Source: Lunularia cruciata (lineage: Eukaryota > Streptophyta > Marchantiopsida > Lunulariales > Lunulariaceae). From it: DNA of 64,000 nt. Shown here one piece after another: positions 11,359-21,952 of this stretch. The number at the start of each line of letters is the position of its first letter. Positions within the stretch are counted from its first letter, which is position 1. The notes beneath the pieces were generated by a model, which did not search any database, was not told the DNA's origin, and saw only the letters and a list, made by a program, of their open reading frames with translations. Where the stretch lies: assembly GCA_948567375.1 (NCBI GenBank), contig OX419757.1, forward strand, positions 72,664,001 to 72,728,000, in the 5' to 3' direction. The translations under genes and the position numbers were made by a program.

Positions 11359-12103
11359 TGTAATACTACGAGGACAAGAGAAGAGAGTAAACACAGACTT
11401 CACACTAAAACATTCAATACCCCAAATGAGCACCTTCTCTTTATTATATAGACAAAGAGGATCTCCTCCAAGGAAGCTCCATCATAGGATTAGGCACACA
11501 GATAGGTGACATGTCAGCAAGCTCCACCCTTGGATTATTTACTTGGATGGGTGACATGTTGGTCTAGGTCCTATCTAGCTGGTCAAACAAGCTTTGACCA
11601 AAGGGAATCTTCTAGGGAATCTTCTTGTAGGAGTCTCAGAATCACGTAAGGTACCATTGGAAAGCTCTCAATGAGACAAACCAGGGGGGAGGGTAGGCCA
11701 GCCTGCCTTTCCTCCATTTGGGAGGGGGGGGGGGTTTAAAACATTTTTGATGCCTAATTCATCAGTTTAGGCCTCCAAAATTGCCTTCAAAGATTTTAGG
11801 CATATTTCGGTTCCTCCTCTATTAGTAGAAGTCCCCTTTTGGTGATATTTCTTTCTAATTTGTTAAGTCCATCATGTGTTACATCCTTTCAGATGTTACT
11901 GAACCAATTTTCACCTTAAAATCATATGTCTAGCTATTGGTTCTAAGGTTCTCAAGTCCATTTTGGTTTTTGGCCTATTAGTAGAAGTCATCTTTTGGTG
12001 ATACTTCTATCTGATATATTTTGACCATCATGTATAACATTATTCTAGATGTTACCAAACCAAATTTCACATCTAGATTATATGGCTAGCTCTTGGTATT
12101 ATA
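11359..12103 (-). repeat. Element A 3' LTR
   Basis: This 745-bp LTR is homologous end to end with 17947-18680. It contains a long G run near 11720 that the other LTR lacks, and its terminal ca has mutated to ta. Confidence 0.9.
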
Positions 12104-12120
12104 GACCTCCCTCCTTTTAA
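12104..12120 (-). other. Element A polypurine tract
   Basis: Minus-strand reading is ttaaaaggagggaggtc directly beside the 3' LTR, the expected position for plus-strand DNA priming. The same tract is conserved in element B. Confidence 0.85.
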
Positions 12121-12189
12121 GACGCAACGTCCTCGTTGTGCAATTGTTGCTCAAATGCTTGCACCAACACCGGTGCATGGGTCAAATTG

Positions 12190-12337
12190 GCAGCGGGCTT
12201 CTAGGTTGCTCCATAGAGGGGGTAATTTTTCCACTATATTAGATAGTCCACCTACATATGGCGAGTACCACGCATGCATTTTTGGAGAATACGCTCCACT
12301 TCATATTCTTTTACGCCATCAATGAGTGTCGGACAAG
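12190..12337 (-). pseudogene. Element A chromodomain remnant
   Basis: One minus-strand frame reads P-T-L-I-D-G-V, then KEYEVERILQKCMRGTRH. After a stop come VDYLI, a second stop, WKNYPLYGAT and a third stop. The E-Y-x-V-E-x-I-L start, the WK and the Y-x-A-T-(W) ending are the chromodomain signature seen downstream of chromovirus integrases. Chromodomains bind histone marks and guide integration. Here three in-frame stops inactivate it. Confidence 0.8.
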
Positions 12338-12600
12338 GTCGAATGTCTTGTGTGGAATGGCCTGATCAGGGAGCATATCTGCGTAGTAGAGAAACATGGA
12401 ACACTGGATGGATCTTCATGTGTGGTGGTAGCTCAAGGTGATAGGTCACAGCACGAACGCAACAAAGAATCAAGAAAGGCCCAATAAAACAAGGTCTGAG
12501 CTTACAAGGTCCAACTAATGTGAGGTTGGGTTGTCAATATCCACACTTGATCCCCAACATTGAACTCCATGTGCCTATAGTGTGCATCAGCATATTGCTT

Positions 12601-13194
12601 CTATCGATTTTGTGCAATTTGTAATCTATGTTTGGTGCTCTCCACACCTTGTTGGATTCTAGAAACAAATGTGTTGACTGCATCAACCTTGGTAGCCATT
12701 GGACGGATCTTCATCAAGCTAGATGGTGTGAAGGGATGCTCACCATACATGAGGAAGAACGGAGTGACCTGGGTAGATGCATTCATTAAATTGTTGTAAG
12801 CAAATTCCACCCACAGGAGTAGGATGTCCCACCTTTCTTGCAATTCTAAGGTGAAGCTGCATAACATATCTTCAATTGTGCGATTAGCCCACTCTGTTTG
12901 GCTATCTATTTGTGGGTGGTAAGCTATGGACATGGCCAACTTAGTTTTGAAGAAACCAAAGAGTGTTTGCCAAAACAAATTGGTGAATTGAATGCCTCTA
13001 TCGGTGATAAGTACTCTAGACAAGTCATGGTGAGAGAAGATTACATCTAAGTATAATTGAGCTAGTTGTGGGGCGGTCACCTCCTTAGTGATAGGGCGTA
13101 CATGAATCATTTTGCTGAGCCGGTCTACAAAGACCATGATGGAATCAAACCCTGAGGTGGTCTTGGGTAATTCACAAATGAGATCTATACTCAC
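12601..13194 (-). CDS. Element A integrase core
   Basis: This is a 197-residue open stretch of the pol polyprotein. DDE residues are visible: the first Asp in MSIDLICELP, the second in ITDRG, and the Glu in DSQTEWANRT, with near-standard spacing. The downstream block WVEFAYNNLMNASTQVTPF and YGEHPF is typical of plant Ty3/gypsy integrases. It follows the H2C2 zinc domain at 13267-13656 on the same strand, after a frame break. The catalytic residues survive although the element as a whole is broken. The start given is only that of the open segment, since the protein is made from the polyprotein. Confidence 0.85.
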   Translation of the reverse strand: MSIDLICELPKTTSGFDSIMVFVDRLSKMIHVRPITKEVTAPQLAQLYLDVIFSHHDLSRVLITDRGIQFTNLFWQTLFGFFKTKLAMSIAYHPQIDSQTEWANRTIEDMLCSFTLELQERWDILLLWVEFAYNNLMNASTQVTPFFLMYGEHPFTPSSLMKIRPMATKVDAVNTFVSRIQQGVESTKHRLQIAQNR

Positions 13195-13266
13195 TTGTTC
13201 CCAACGTTGGGTAGGAGTAAGGAGAGGTTGAAGGAGCCCTGCAAGAGCTTGATTGGAAGCTTTGTT

Positions 13267-13960
13267 CTATTGACAAAGTAGGCAGCTACGCATGTAGTCT
13301 ATCACATCATTGCTCATCTTGGGCCAATAGTAATGGTGTTGGACTGCATCCAAAGTCTTGTCCACTCCGACATGACATGCAATGGCCAAATCATGACATT
13401 CCACTAGAATGGTGGTGCGTAATTCTGGGACATTTGGGATCCATAATCTGCCATCACAAAAGGTGAGTCCTTGGGTGTTGGTGACACCTTTGGATGATTG
13501 CGCTTCTATAATCTGTGGATCAATTTTTGTAGCAGCTAGAATCTTTGGCCAAAATTCAAGGTTAATCTTAACCTCTATCACCAAGTTGTTTGCTATTGGC
13601 ATGCGGGTGAATGCATTTGCAAGTTCCTTCTTACCTTCCAAGTAGGTGATTGTCATGTTGAAGCATTGTCGCTACTCTACCCACCAAATCTGGCAATGAG
13701 ATAGATCCTTCTGGGTCTTGAGGTAGACTAGAGGTTTGTGGTATGTCTCTACTACAAATGCCTTCTTGCCTAGATAGTGCTTACAATGCTTGGTTGCCAA
13801 AACAATGGCCAGCTCTTCTCGTTCTGTGGTGTGGTAGTTGCGCTCTGTCGATAACAACTTTCAAGAGAAATATGCAATTGGATGCCATCTGTCATGCCAT
13901 TCTTGTTGTAGGATTGCTCCTATTGCTACGCTTGATGCATCTATAGCCAACTTGATTGGA
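13267..13960 (-). pseudogene. Element A RNase H and integrase zinc-binding region
   Basis: Minus-strand reading from about 13960 gives AIDASSVAIGAIL, the RNase H block with its first catalytic Asp. ERNYHTTEREELAIVLA carries the Glu, and the TDHKPL-type motif has become ETYHKPL. The open segment 13267-13656 ends RNase H (the ADALSR motif decayed to ANAFTRMP) and continues into the H2C2 finger. That finger has HDLAIACH and then SCLLCQ. Stops interrupt the region near 13890 and 13670. Confidence 0.8.
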
Positions 13961-14099
13961 CATTTTGGGTCATACCATTTCAAGATTGGTGCATGTAGCA
14001 AGGCGGCATTCAATTCTTGAAAGGCCAACTCTTGTGCGGTTCCCCATGTCCACTTCTTCCCCTTGCCTAGTAGTGTTGTTAAAGGCTATGCAACCTTGG

Positions 14100-14955
14100 A
14101 GAAGTCTTTGACAAATCTATGATAGAATCATGTCAACCCCAAGAAGCTCTTGAGTTGAGTCTGATCTTTTGTGGCACTCCATTTTTGAATGACCTCTATT
14201 TTATTGGTCAATACTTGAATGCCCTCTGCACTTACTCTATGCTCCAAGTAGTCTACTTCAGACTTGCCAAACTTGCACTTTGAGATTTTGGCGTACAATC
14301 AATTCTATCTTAGAATCTAGAAGACCTCTTGTAGATGTTGTTTGTGTTATGTCATCGTGTGATTGTATACTCAGATATCATCCAAGAAGATGATAATAGA
14401 CTTATCCAAATATGGACAAAATATGTCATTCATTAGACTCATGAAAGTGGCAGGTGCATTGGTGAGGCCAAAAGGCATCACAAGATACTCAAAGTGGCTA
14501 CACCTGGTTCAAAAGGCAGTTTTGTACACATCCTCCTTTGCAATTTGGATTTGATTGTAACCGCTCCGCAAGTCCAATTTGGTGAAGAATCTCGCTCCAT
14601 GGAGTTGATCAAACAAGTCATCCATGCAAGGTAAGGGGTATTTGTTCTTCACTGTTTGTTGATTGAGACCTCGATAGTCAATGCACATGCGCATTGTACC
14701 ATCCTTCTTCTTCACAAACAAGATAAGAGCCCCATATGGTGATATGCTAGGTTGGATGAACTCCTTCTACAACATCTCCTCAATTTGAGTCTTACACTCC
14801 TCCAACTCATGAGGTGATAGGCAATATGGGGCCTTACAAGGAGGTGTCTTCCTTGGAAGTGTCTCAATTTTATGATCTACTCTCTTTTTTGGTGGTAATC
14901 TTGAGGGTAAATCATTGGGAAAGACATCTTGAAATTCATCCACCACAACCTTCAA
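14100..14955 (-). pseudogene. Element A reverse transcriptase
   Basis: Segments at 14767-14955 (VVVDEFQDVFPNDLP, then the LSPHELEECKTQIEEML block) and 14509-14721 ([34 protein letters not shown]) are the N-terminal half of a Ty3/gypsy reverse transcriptase. Further on, [17 protein letters not shown] and IIIFLDDI (the YxDD-type catalytic box, here FLDD) are readable. A stop follows the FLDD box and more appear toward the RNase H. The catalytic Asp pair is present but the frame is broken. Confidence 0.85.
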
Positions 14956-15108
14956 ATTCTTAGGAATTTTTCCATTGAGTTGTGCACTCTAGACTTCTCT
15001 TATTAGACCCATGAAACATCTATCAGTCTTACAGACAGTTGCCGTCCCTATGACATATAGAGGTAGTTCTTGCTTGTGTGATTTTTCTTTAACCCCAATG
15101 ATTGACCA

Positions 15109-15430
15109 TTAGTGGGTTCTCACTACTTTCTTCCTCCAATCTACCATAGGGTTGTAATGCTCCATCCACGATATGCCTAGGATTGCATCATAACGAGCTA
15201 ATTGTATCACTCGCCATTCAATTGCTTCTTGATATTCTCCTACAGAGAGTGTTACCCGTCTAGGTAATGATTCAATCCTCTTTGTTTGCCCGTTAGGCAA
15301 CTCTACTTCTTCACTCCCATCTCTATCTAGATCCATTCCCAATCTTATTGCAATAGAGCAAGATAAGAAATTCTCTATTGCTCCTGGATCGATTAATACT
15401 CTTGATTGCCTTCTAGGACTCCATTCACAA
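15109..15430 (-). pseudogene. Element A retropepsin-like protease with altered active site
   Basis: The minus strand reads V-L-I-D-P-G-A-I-E-N-F-L-S near 15400-15360. The 77-residue frame at 15109-15342 follows, containing ILGISWMEHYNPMVDW, the C-terminal landmark of Ty3/gypsy proteases. The active-site triplet is normally D-[ST]-G and here reads D-P-G, which should disable catalysis if it is not a sequencing error. It would process the Gag-Pol polyprotein. Confidence 0.8.
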
Positions 15431-15656
15431 CAATCAATTGTGAGGTTGCCTTCCAGGATCTTTGTGCATTATTCTTCTTCCTTCCCTTGCTTCTTTGCTT
15501 CCTTATTGAGCCAATAAGGCCACGAGGCCCTATAGACATTTACTGGTGATCTTTGTTTTCTAAAGTGATTTCCACCTCCTCCTCTTCAATGTGCCTCTCC
15601 ATGTTGTTCAAAGATTGCCTGTACAAAGGCCAAGGACCTCTAGGGAAACCAGTGTG

Positions 15657-15698
15657 ACAATTGGTAGATATGTGCCTAATATGGCCACAATTGTAGCA
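15657..15698 (-). other. Element A CCHC zinc knuckle
   Basis: The minus strand reads C-Y-N-C-G-H-I-R-H-I-S-T-N-C, a perfect C-x2-C-x4-H-x4-C nucleocapsid knuckle that would bind the genomic RNA. It sits between gag and protease as expected. Element B has lost this segment by deletion. Confidence 0.9.
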
Positions 15699-16004
15699 AC
15701 AACGTTGTTCTCCTCAAGTTCCTTCTCCTTGTGGAAATCCATCTCTTCGTTCTTCTACCTGTCCACACCCCCCTTGAAGCGGTTGTGCTCCTCAATCTCA
15801 AAATCAAAGGTTGCCCAATTCCATTGGTACTGGTCCACCCATGTGTGGCATTTCTACCCAATAATGTTGAGGTGGAACTACTCCTTCACCCCCACCTAAT
15901 GCTCTTGTTATTCTTTGCACACAAGCCATGGCTTCAAATATTGTGCAAGGATTTTGCACCATGACTTCTTGGTGAATCCGCTCCTTTAACCCTTGTTTGA
16001 AATT

Positions 16005-16570
16005 TTAGAGAGCCTCTATTGGACTCATGTTGGTTATCGCAACTTGTAGATCCAAAAATGCCTCCACATACTCTTGTATGTTGTTCTTTTGTCTCAATCT
16101 CCATAGTCGGTTTGAGCCATGTGCATAGAATCCACCAATTGGAAATTCTTCAACAATCCTTCTTGCATGGCCGAGAGAAGGGAGGTCACGTGGACCTCCC
16201 TTCTCTCGACCAACAGGGATTGTTGCCAAGCATCATACCATGTGAGGGCTTTATTGGTCAAGTACCCACATGAAAATACGCTTGTAATATGCTTCATGAT
16301 CTCTGTTAAGAACAATTGGAAATATTGATTCATTCTCAAGATCCAATTTTCCACTACTCCCATCATACGCTGCCCCTTGTAAGGCTCAATGTTGCAAGTC
16401 TTCTTCATCTGTGGTAGCAATGTGGCTTCATCGTTGATAGGGTTTATAGGCATAGGTGCCTCTCCAAGTACTTCAGTTGTAGGTATTGGGTTTTGAGACG
16501 GCTCTTCTTCTTGCATGGCTTGATTGTTCTTGAGGATCTGCACTTGACTTTGTAGTGCCTCCATGGTCAT
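16005..16570 (-). CDS. Element A gag (capsid) region
   Basis: This is an open frame of 158 residues (16094-16570) with an overlapping frame to 16005. It starts MTMEALQSQVQILKNNQ, a helical N-terminus, and contains GVVENWILRMNQYF and the GYLTNKALTWYDAW block of the plant retrotransposon Gag domain. LLKNFQLVDSMHMAQT follows. The C-terminal part (WRLRQKNNIQEYVEAF) is in another frame, so it is frameshifted near 16095. A stretch of it, around VTSLLSA, is encoded by an inverted duplication at 16172-16208 that element B lacks. Confidence 0.8.
16172..16208. repeat. Perfect inverted repeat, 16-bp arms, 5-nt loop
   Basis: The arm cgagagaagggaggtc (16172-16187) is followed by acgtg and then its exact reverse complement (16193-16208). 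The homologous place in element B (about 23425) has only one arm, so the other was probably made by template switching in A. Confidence 0.9.
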
Positions 16571-16988
16571 CTTAATCTCTCAAAATTCATTCATCCCTTG
16601 CATTCCTTGCACCAGCTCTTGCAATTGCGGATCCATGGTTCCTACAACACTCAATTGCTAATGTCTACTTCAATACAGAGTCAATATGATCACTTTGGAA
16701 GGCACACAAACTATCAAAACTACCATTGGAATCTTAGAAGCTATCACTCGTTGATAATACTCCTCGCCAAAATTCTTAACCACAAAATCTCGCCATCGCC
16801 AATCGCCAAAATCTCTAAACATCACTTTTGGTCTCACTACATAATAGATTTCTACCTGAGTGTTGAAAGAGAGAGGATTTGGGACATTTGCATCCACATC
16901 ATCATAATAGAATGTAGATTGTCAAATCCCACTCTCTGTCATATATCACCACATGTAGAATCATCAAATTTGGTGAGTTCATCACCCT

Positions 16989-17675
16989 GTCCTGTGAGCC
17001 GGCCTGTCTCTCACTCAGGATGAACCTCTGATGGCTATTATGGTAGCGCACCATGGACTAAGAAGGCAAGGAACCCCAACTCCATCATACTCCTCCAAGG
17101 CTAACACTCCAAGACTCAAGACATTGCTCACTAGAGAACTCAATGAGAGAGAGATAGTTGCAAATGAAAGGATGATGAGTACTTCCTCACCCCTTGTTTA
17201 TATACTTGTGAAATAGTTACGTACCAAAGTTACTAATTACCGTAGTAACTCAAGTTACTAGACTAAAAGTCAAGTAAAGTCAAAAAGTAGAAAGGAATAT
17301 CCATTCACATGGGCATATTCCCCTTATCTTGACCCAACCACTAAAGCAAGGATTCCTTCACATGGGCTATCCTTGGACTAAAGAAGAATCCAAAACAAAA
17401 AGGCTTGCGGGCCCAAGAATTCTCAACTCTTTCCCCAAAGCCAAACACCTAGGAATAATACCAAGTCAACACACTAAAACCCAAAATAGTGGTGCTCATC
17501 TTTTCTACTTCCTCTAAAGTAAGGTCCCATCTATCTTAGCTATGACTAACTTTAGCTAACCATGACTAATATAGAACCATCCTTTATCTCTATATAAATA
17601 ATATCTCTTAAGTACTTGTAATACCAAGCTAAATATCACAATACCACACACATGCACAAATGGGTATTACAGTCC
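16989..17675. mobile_element. 679-bp TG...CA insertion nested in element A leader (probable solo LTR)
   Basis: Alignment by eye with element B shows an uninterrupted ctgtccatgaatt at 24219-24231. In A the same sequence is split by 679 bp (16993-17671) starting tgtgagccgg and ending gggtattaca. The 4-bp duplication gtcc flanks it (16989-16992 and 17672-17675). TG...CA ends, a TATA-like tctatataaataat near 17590 and no coding potential fit a solo LTR or a small non-autonomous LTR element of another family. Confidence 0.65.
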
Positions 17676-17930
17676 ATGAATTCTACACCAAAGTGATAAA
17701 CTAGCAATACTCTCATTTGCTCACGCTGGATGTACATAACCTTGATGTGGAATGGATTTGGGAATGGAAAGCTAGGTGCAAGAAATTGTCCTCCCGGTGC
17801 ATCCATCCTATCTGCTCTCTAAAGTCCTTCCTAAGTCTCGCAATTACTGTATGTTCTCCACCTCAAATTACTCAATTTCAGTAGTTCGTGCTCTTCCAAG
17901 AGAGGTGATCCACTCTATTGGACTGAGACA

Positions 17931-17945
17931 CTTGCTTTGATACCA
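17931..17945 (-). other. Element A primer-binding site (initiator-Met tRNA)
   Basis: The minus-strand sequence tggtatcaaagcaag is one base inside the 5' LTR. It matches the usual plant initiator-Met primer site (tggtatcagagc) with one change. Confidence 0.85.
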
Positions 17946-17946
17946 T

Positions 17947-18680
17947 TGTAATACTCCAAGGATAGGAGAAGAGAGAAAACACAAACTTCATAAACATTTG
18001 ATGCCCCAAATGAGCACCTTCTCTTTATTATATAGAAAGAGGATCTCCTCCAAGGAAGCTCCATCATAGGATTAGGCATACAGATAGGTGACATATCAGC
18101 AAGTTCCACCTTTGGATTACTTACTTGGATGGGTGACATGTCGGTCTAGGTCCTATCTAGCTGGTCAAACAAGCTTTGACCAAAGGGAATCTTTTAGAGA
18201 ATCTTCTTGTAGGAGTCTCAAAATCACGTAAGGTACCGTTGGAAAGCTCTCCACGAGACAAACTAGGGGAGAGGATAGGCCAGCCTGCCTTTCCGCCATT
18301 GGGGGTGGGGGAATCTATACATTTTTGAGGCCTAATTCATCCGTTTAGACCTCCAAAATTGCCTTCAAAGATTCAAGCATATTTTGGTTCCTCCTCTATT
18401 AGTAGAAGTCCCCTTTTGGTGATAACTCTTTCTAATCTGTTAAGTCCATCATGTGTTACATCCTTCCAGATGTTACCGAGCCAATTCTCACCTTAAAATC
18501 ATATGTCTAGCTATTGGTTCTAAGGTTCTCAAGTCCATTTTGGTTTCTGGCCTATTGGTAGAAGTCATCTTTTGGTGATACTTCTATCTGATATATTTTG
18601 ACCATCATGTATAACGTTATTCTAGATGTTACCAAACCAAATTTCACATCTAGATCATATGGCTAGCTCTTGGTATTACA
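17947..18680 (-). repeat. Element A 5' LTR
   Basis: This 734-bp LTR begins tgtaatac and ends gtattaca, forming a perfect 8-bp terminal inverted repeat. The minus strand carries ctatataataaag upstream of a gtgctcattt stretch, a plausible promoter core for the element. Confidence 0.9.
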
Positions 18681-18685
18681 CTATT

Positions 18686-19528
18686 GTAGTCTTCAAAGTA
18701 ATGTAAGTTCCAAAACCTCTCACTCTAGTTTAGTTTGCAAAGTAATCTGGTCCCATTCATGAAAGGAGATAGTGGGCTGCATTTGGAAAGAGTACTATGT
18801 GAATCATAGCCCCTATGAACCACACTTTGGTAGTTTGGAGCTCAGGCAAACAACCAATAAACTAAGATATTCTAGAACAAAATGACCTTCATTAAAAATG
18901 AACTCATCCCTTCTTAGGAATCCTTCAGATTTGACCTTTTAGTACATAGGAGAGTAGATTGCTTAGAATTTTGTAGTGTCACTCATGTTGGTGACATTAT
19001 GCTCTTCTGGAAAATGATGTTGCACAAGAAGTTAAACACAAAATAATGATTTTCATCATTATGACCCTATTGATCTTGTTTTAGCTATTTCCAACTTGTA
19101 TCCTTGAGGGAACAACTTGTTCTTACCAATTATACTATAGTAAGTTGGCATTAAACCACCACATCTTGGTGCTACTGCCAAGGATACACTCCGTGGAGGG
19201 GCTAAAAGTGAGATAGCACAAGGTCATGCATGTCATCACAAGACCAACTGCCACATGAAATTCAAACCCCTTATGAACAAAGATTCTTGTTGAGACATCA
19301 ACAAAGAGAGAAGGCAAAAAATTTTGCATCATCCAAAAAAGTTTGAGAAGGGTCTAACATTCTTGGGAGAAGATTGGAGGAAAGGATTGATCTTGTCACC
19401 CAATGCCTTCACAAAAATAAAAGGAAATTGGGGCTTAAGAGCATCAACCGCCCATTGCACCATGTTGGACCTAAGCTAACTATTACACAATTCCCTCATA
19501 TGGACAATACCCTAGTACATTAGGACCC
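18686..19528. other. Spacer between elements A and B, no gene seen
   Basis: About 0.84 kb of AT-rich DNA without recognisable coding capacity. It joins the sequence left of A once A and its duplicate are removed, so it is the older host DNA or older repeat into which A inserted. Confidence 0.5.
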
Positions 19529-20098
19529 TATAATACTTTGAGGACAAGAGAACTCTCTAAGAGAGACACAAGAGAGAGAACACAAGTTTCACATTTAATA
19601 CTCCAATGCCCCAAAGGAGCACCTTCTCTTTATTATATACCAAAGAGGATCTCCTCAAAGGAAGTTCCACACTTGGATCAGATGTATGGATTGGTGACCT
19701 GTCAATGAGCTCCATCCTTGGATTAGTTAGATGGATGACATGTCAATCCTTGTCCTATCTAGTTGGTCAAATGGGTTTGACCAAAGGAAGCTCATAATAG
19801 CATAGGTAAGGTACTATTGGAAAGCTCTCAATGAGACAAATCATAAGAGGGGGAGATTGCAAGCCTCTTTTTCCTTAAGGAATTTCTCTTCCCATTTTCA
19901 AGGCCTAATTCATCTATTTAGGCCTTCAAAATTAGCTCTAAAGTTTAAAGGCTATTTTTGGCTTCTACCTTATTAGTAGAAGTACTCTTTTGGTGACACC
20001 TCTATCTAATCTTCCTAGCCCATTGTACACAACATCCTTCTAAATGTTACCAAGCCAATTTTCATCTCTAGATAATATGTTTAGCTACTTGTCTTATA
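19529..20098 (-). repeat. Element B 3' LTR
   Basis: This 570-bp LTR matches 24509-25105. Both ends have decayed to tataatac and cttata. The polypurine tract ttaaaaggagggaggtc (minus strand) abuts it at 20099-20115, identical to that of element A. Confidence 0.88.
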
Positions 20099-20194
20099 GA
20101 CCTCCCTCCTTTTAAGATGCAATGCAATGTCATTGCAAAGTTGTTGTTGAAAGATTGAACTAACACAGATGTCTTGGTCAAGTTGGTTGTTGGT

Positions 20195-20335
20195 TCCCAT
20201 GTTGCCTCATATAGCTGGTACCCTTTCCAATGGACCAAATATTCAATATGCGGATGGCGAGCACCACGTACATATTTTTGGAGAATGCACTCAACCTCAT
20301 ACTCCTCCGCCTCATCAGCAAGTGTTGGACAAGAT
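20195..20335 (-). CDS. Element B chromodomain
   Basis: One uninterrupted minus-strand frame reads ADEAEEYEVECILQKYV, then RGARHPHIEYLVHWKGY, then QLYEATWEP. This is a complete chromodomain with the aromatic-cage positions Y, W and a late Y/W present, in the normal place at the C-terminus of integrase. It is out of frame with the preceding integrase tail (VGDQVYLSTTNL-like block at 20330-20459), so it would not be made as a fusion without repair. Compared with A, where three stops interrupt it, this copy is well preserved. Confidence 0.85.
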
Positions 20336-20537
20336 CAACAGTGCCGATGCAATGAAAGATGGAGAAAGGTCCAATAAAATGATGTCTAAGCCTATGAGGA
20401 CCAACTAACTTGAGATTGGTGGTTGACAGATATACCTGATCTCTCACACTGAACTCCATGTGTTGGTGGTGTGCATCTACATATTGCTTTTGCCAATTTT
20501 GGGCAATCTACAAGTTGTGCTTGGTATTCTCCACACC

Positions 20538-21242
20538 CTATTTGATTCTAGAAACAAAAGTGTTGACAATATCAACCTTGGTAGCCACCAAATGGACCTT
20601 CATCAAGCTTGAAGGTGTGAAAGGATGCTCTCCATACATGAGGAAGAACAGTGTGACTTGTATGGAGGCAATCACTAAATTGTTGTAAGCAAATTCCACC
20701 AATAGGAGTAAGGTATCCCAAATCTCTTGCTCATCCAAAGTAAATCCCCAAAGCATGTCCCCAATAGTGCAATTTGGTTGCACTATTGGGGACATGCTTT
20801 GGGGATGGTAAGTTTTCCCTTTCTATTTTTCCATCAGTATATGGATGGTAAGTTGTGGAAATCGTTAATTTGGTTTGAAGAACCTAAAGAGTGTTCTCCA
20901 AAACAAACTAGAAAATTGAATCAAATCTATGATGAGCACTCAAGACAAGCCATGATGGGAAAAGACTACATCTAAGTACAATTGAGCTAGTTGTAGGGTA
21001 GTCACATCCTTGGTGGTAGGACACACATGAATCATTTTGTTGAGTCGGTCGACAAAGACTACGATGCAATCAAACCCAGAGGTGGTCTCGGGTAATTCAC
21101 AAACCAGATCCATGTTTACTTGTTCCCAATGTTGTGTAGAAGTGGGGAGAGGTTGGAGGAATCCTATGGGAGCTTGATTAGAAGCCTTATTTTTTTGATA
21201 AAGTAGGCAACTCCAAATGTATTCCATCACATCATTGCTCAT
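20538..21242 (-). pseudogene. Element B integrase
   Basis: Segment 20940-21242 holds the last part of the zinc finger (SCLLYQ) and the first catalytic Asp (VNMDLVCELPETTSGFD). Segment 20538-20795 holds the C-terminal core (LLLLVEFAYNNLVIAS, YGEHPFTPSSLMK). Between them the second Asp motif and the D-G-K-I-E-R-E-N stretch carrying the catalytic Glu are readable with frame changes. Immediately after that Glu lies a 29-bp inverted duplication (20744-20806) that destroys the frame. The domain order matches element A. Confidence 0.8.
20744..20806. repeat. Perfect inverted repeat, 29-bp arms, 5-nt loop
   Basis: The arm at 20744-20772 begins atccccaaagcatg and ends aatagtgcaa. After tttgg, its exact reverse complement fills 20778-20806. 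In element A the homologous integrase sequence has a single arm. The left arm aligns with A and is therefore the original; the right arm is the inverted copy. Confidence 0.95.
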
Positions 21243-21565
21243 CTTGGGTCAATAGTAATGGCATTTGATTGCATCCAAGGTCTTGTCCATTCTAACATGA
21301 CCTATAATGGCAAAATCATGACATTTTGCTAGGATGGTGGTTCTTAGATCAATGTCATCCAGGATCCATAACCTGCCATCACGGAAGGTGAGTCCTTGGG
21401 TGTTGGTGATGCCTCTAGATGATTGAGCACCTACAATCTGTGGATCAGTTTTTGTAGGAGCAAGAATCTTGGGCCAAAATTAAGGGTTCATCTTGACTTC
21501 CACCACCAAATTGTTTGCCATCAGCATTTGGGTGAATGATCTGCAAGTTGCTTCTTGCATTCCAA

Positions 21566-21952
21566 TTATTTGATTGTCATGTTGAATTGTTGTCTCCACT
21601 CTACCCACCAAATTTGTTGACAAAAAAAATCTTTTTTTGTCTTGAGGTAGACTAGAGGTTTGTGGTCTATCTCTACCATAAATGCCTTCTCACCCAAATA
21701 ATGCTTCCAATGCTTGGTTGTAAGGACAACAGCCAACTCTTCTTGTTTGGTGGTGTGATAGTTGCATTCTACCAATAACAACTTACAGGTGAAATATGCA
21801 ATTGAGTGCCATCCATCCTCCCATTCTTTTTGTAGGACTGCTCCTATTGCTACACCTAATGCATTTATAACCATATTGATTGGACGTTTTAGGTCGGACC
21901 ATTTCAAGATTGGTGCATGTAGTAATGCATCTTTCAACTCCCAAAAGGCCAA
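21566..21952 (-). pseudogene. Element B RNase H
   Basis: This is a 128-residue frame with HAPILKWSDLKRPINMV, VAIGAVLQKEWEDGWH, the NYHTTKQEELAVVLTTKHW block and EIDHKPLVYLK. It is the RNase H domain that removes RNA from the RNA-DNA hybrid. The first catalytic Asp, present in A as I-D-A-S, is Asn here (I-N-A-L), so the enzyme would be inactive even if translated. The Glu and the DHKPL Asp remain. Confidence 0.85.

Larger units (their letters stand above)
11354..18685 (-). mobile_element. Element A: Ty3/gypsy chromovirus, complete but coding-defective
   Basis: The LTRs at 11359-12103 and 17947-18680 begin with tgtaatac; the right copy ends in gtattaca and the left in gtattata. The element is flanked by the perfect 5-bp duplication ctatt (11354-11358 and 18681-18685). 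Reading the minus strand, the order is 5' LTR, initiator-Met primer-binding site, leader, gag with CCHC knuckle, protease, reverse transcriptase, RNase H, integrase, chromodomain, polypurine tract, 3' LTR. That order is Ty3/gypsy, and the chromodomain makes it a chromovirus. Stops occur in reverse transcriptase, RNase H and chromodomain, so it cannot encode its own polyprotein. The two LTRs differ by scattered substitutions and small indels, so it is not a very recent insertion. Confidence 0.93.
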
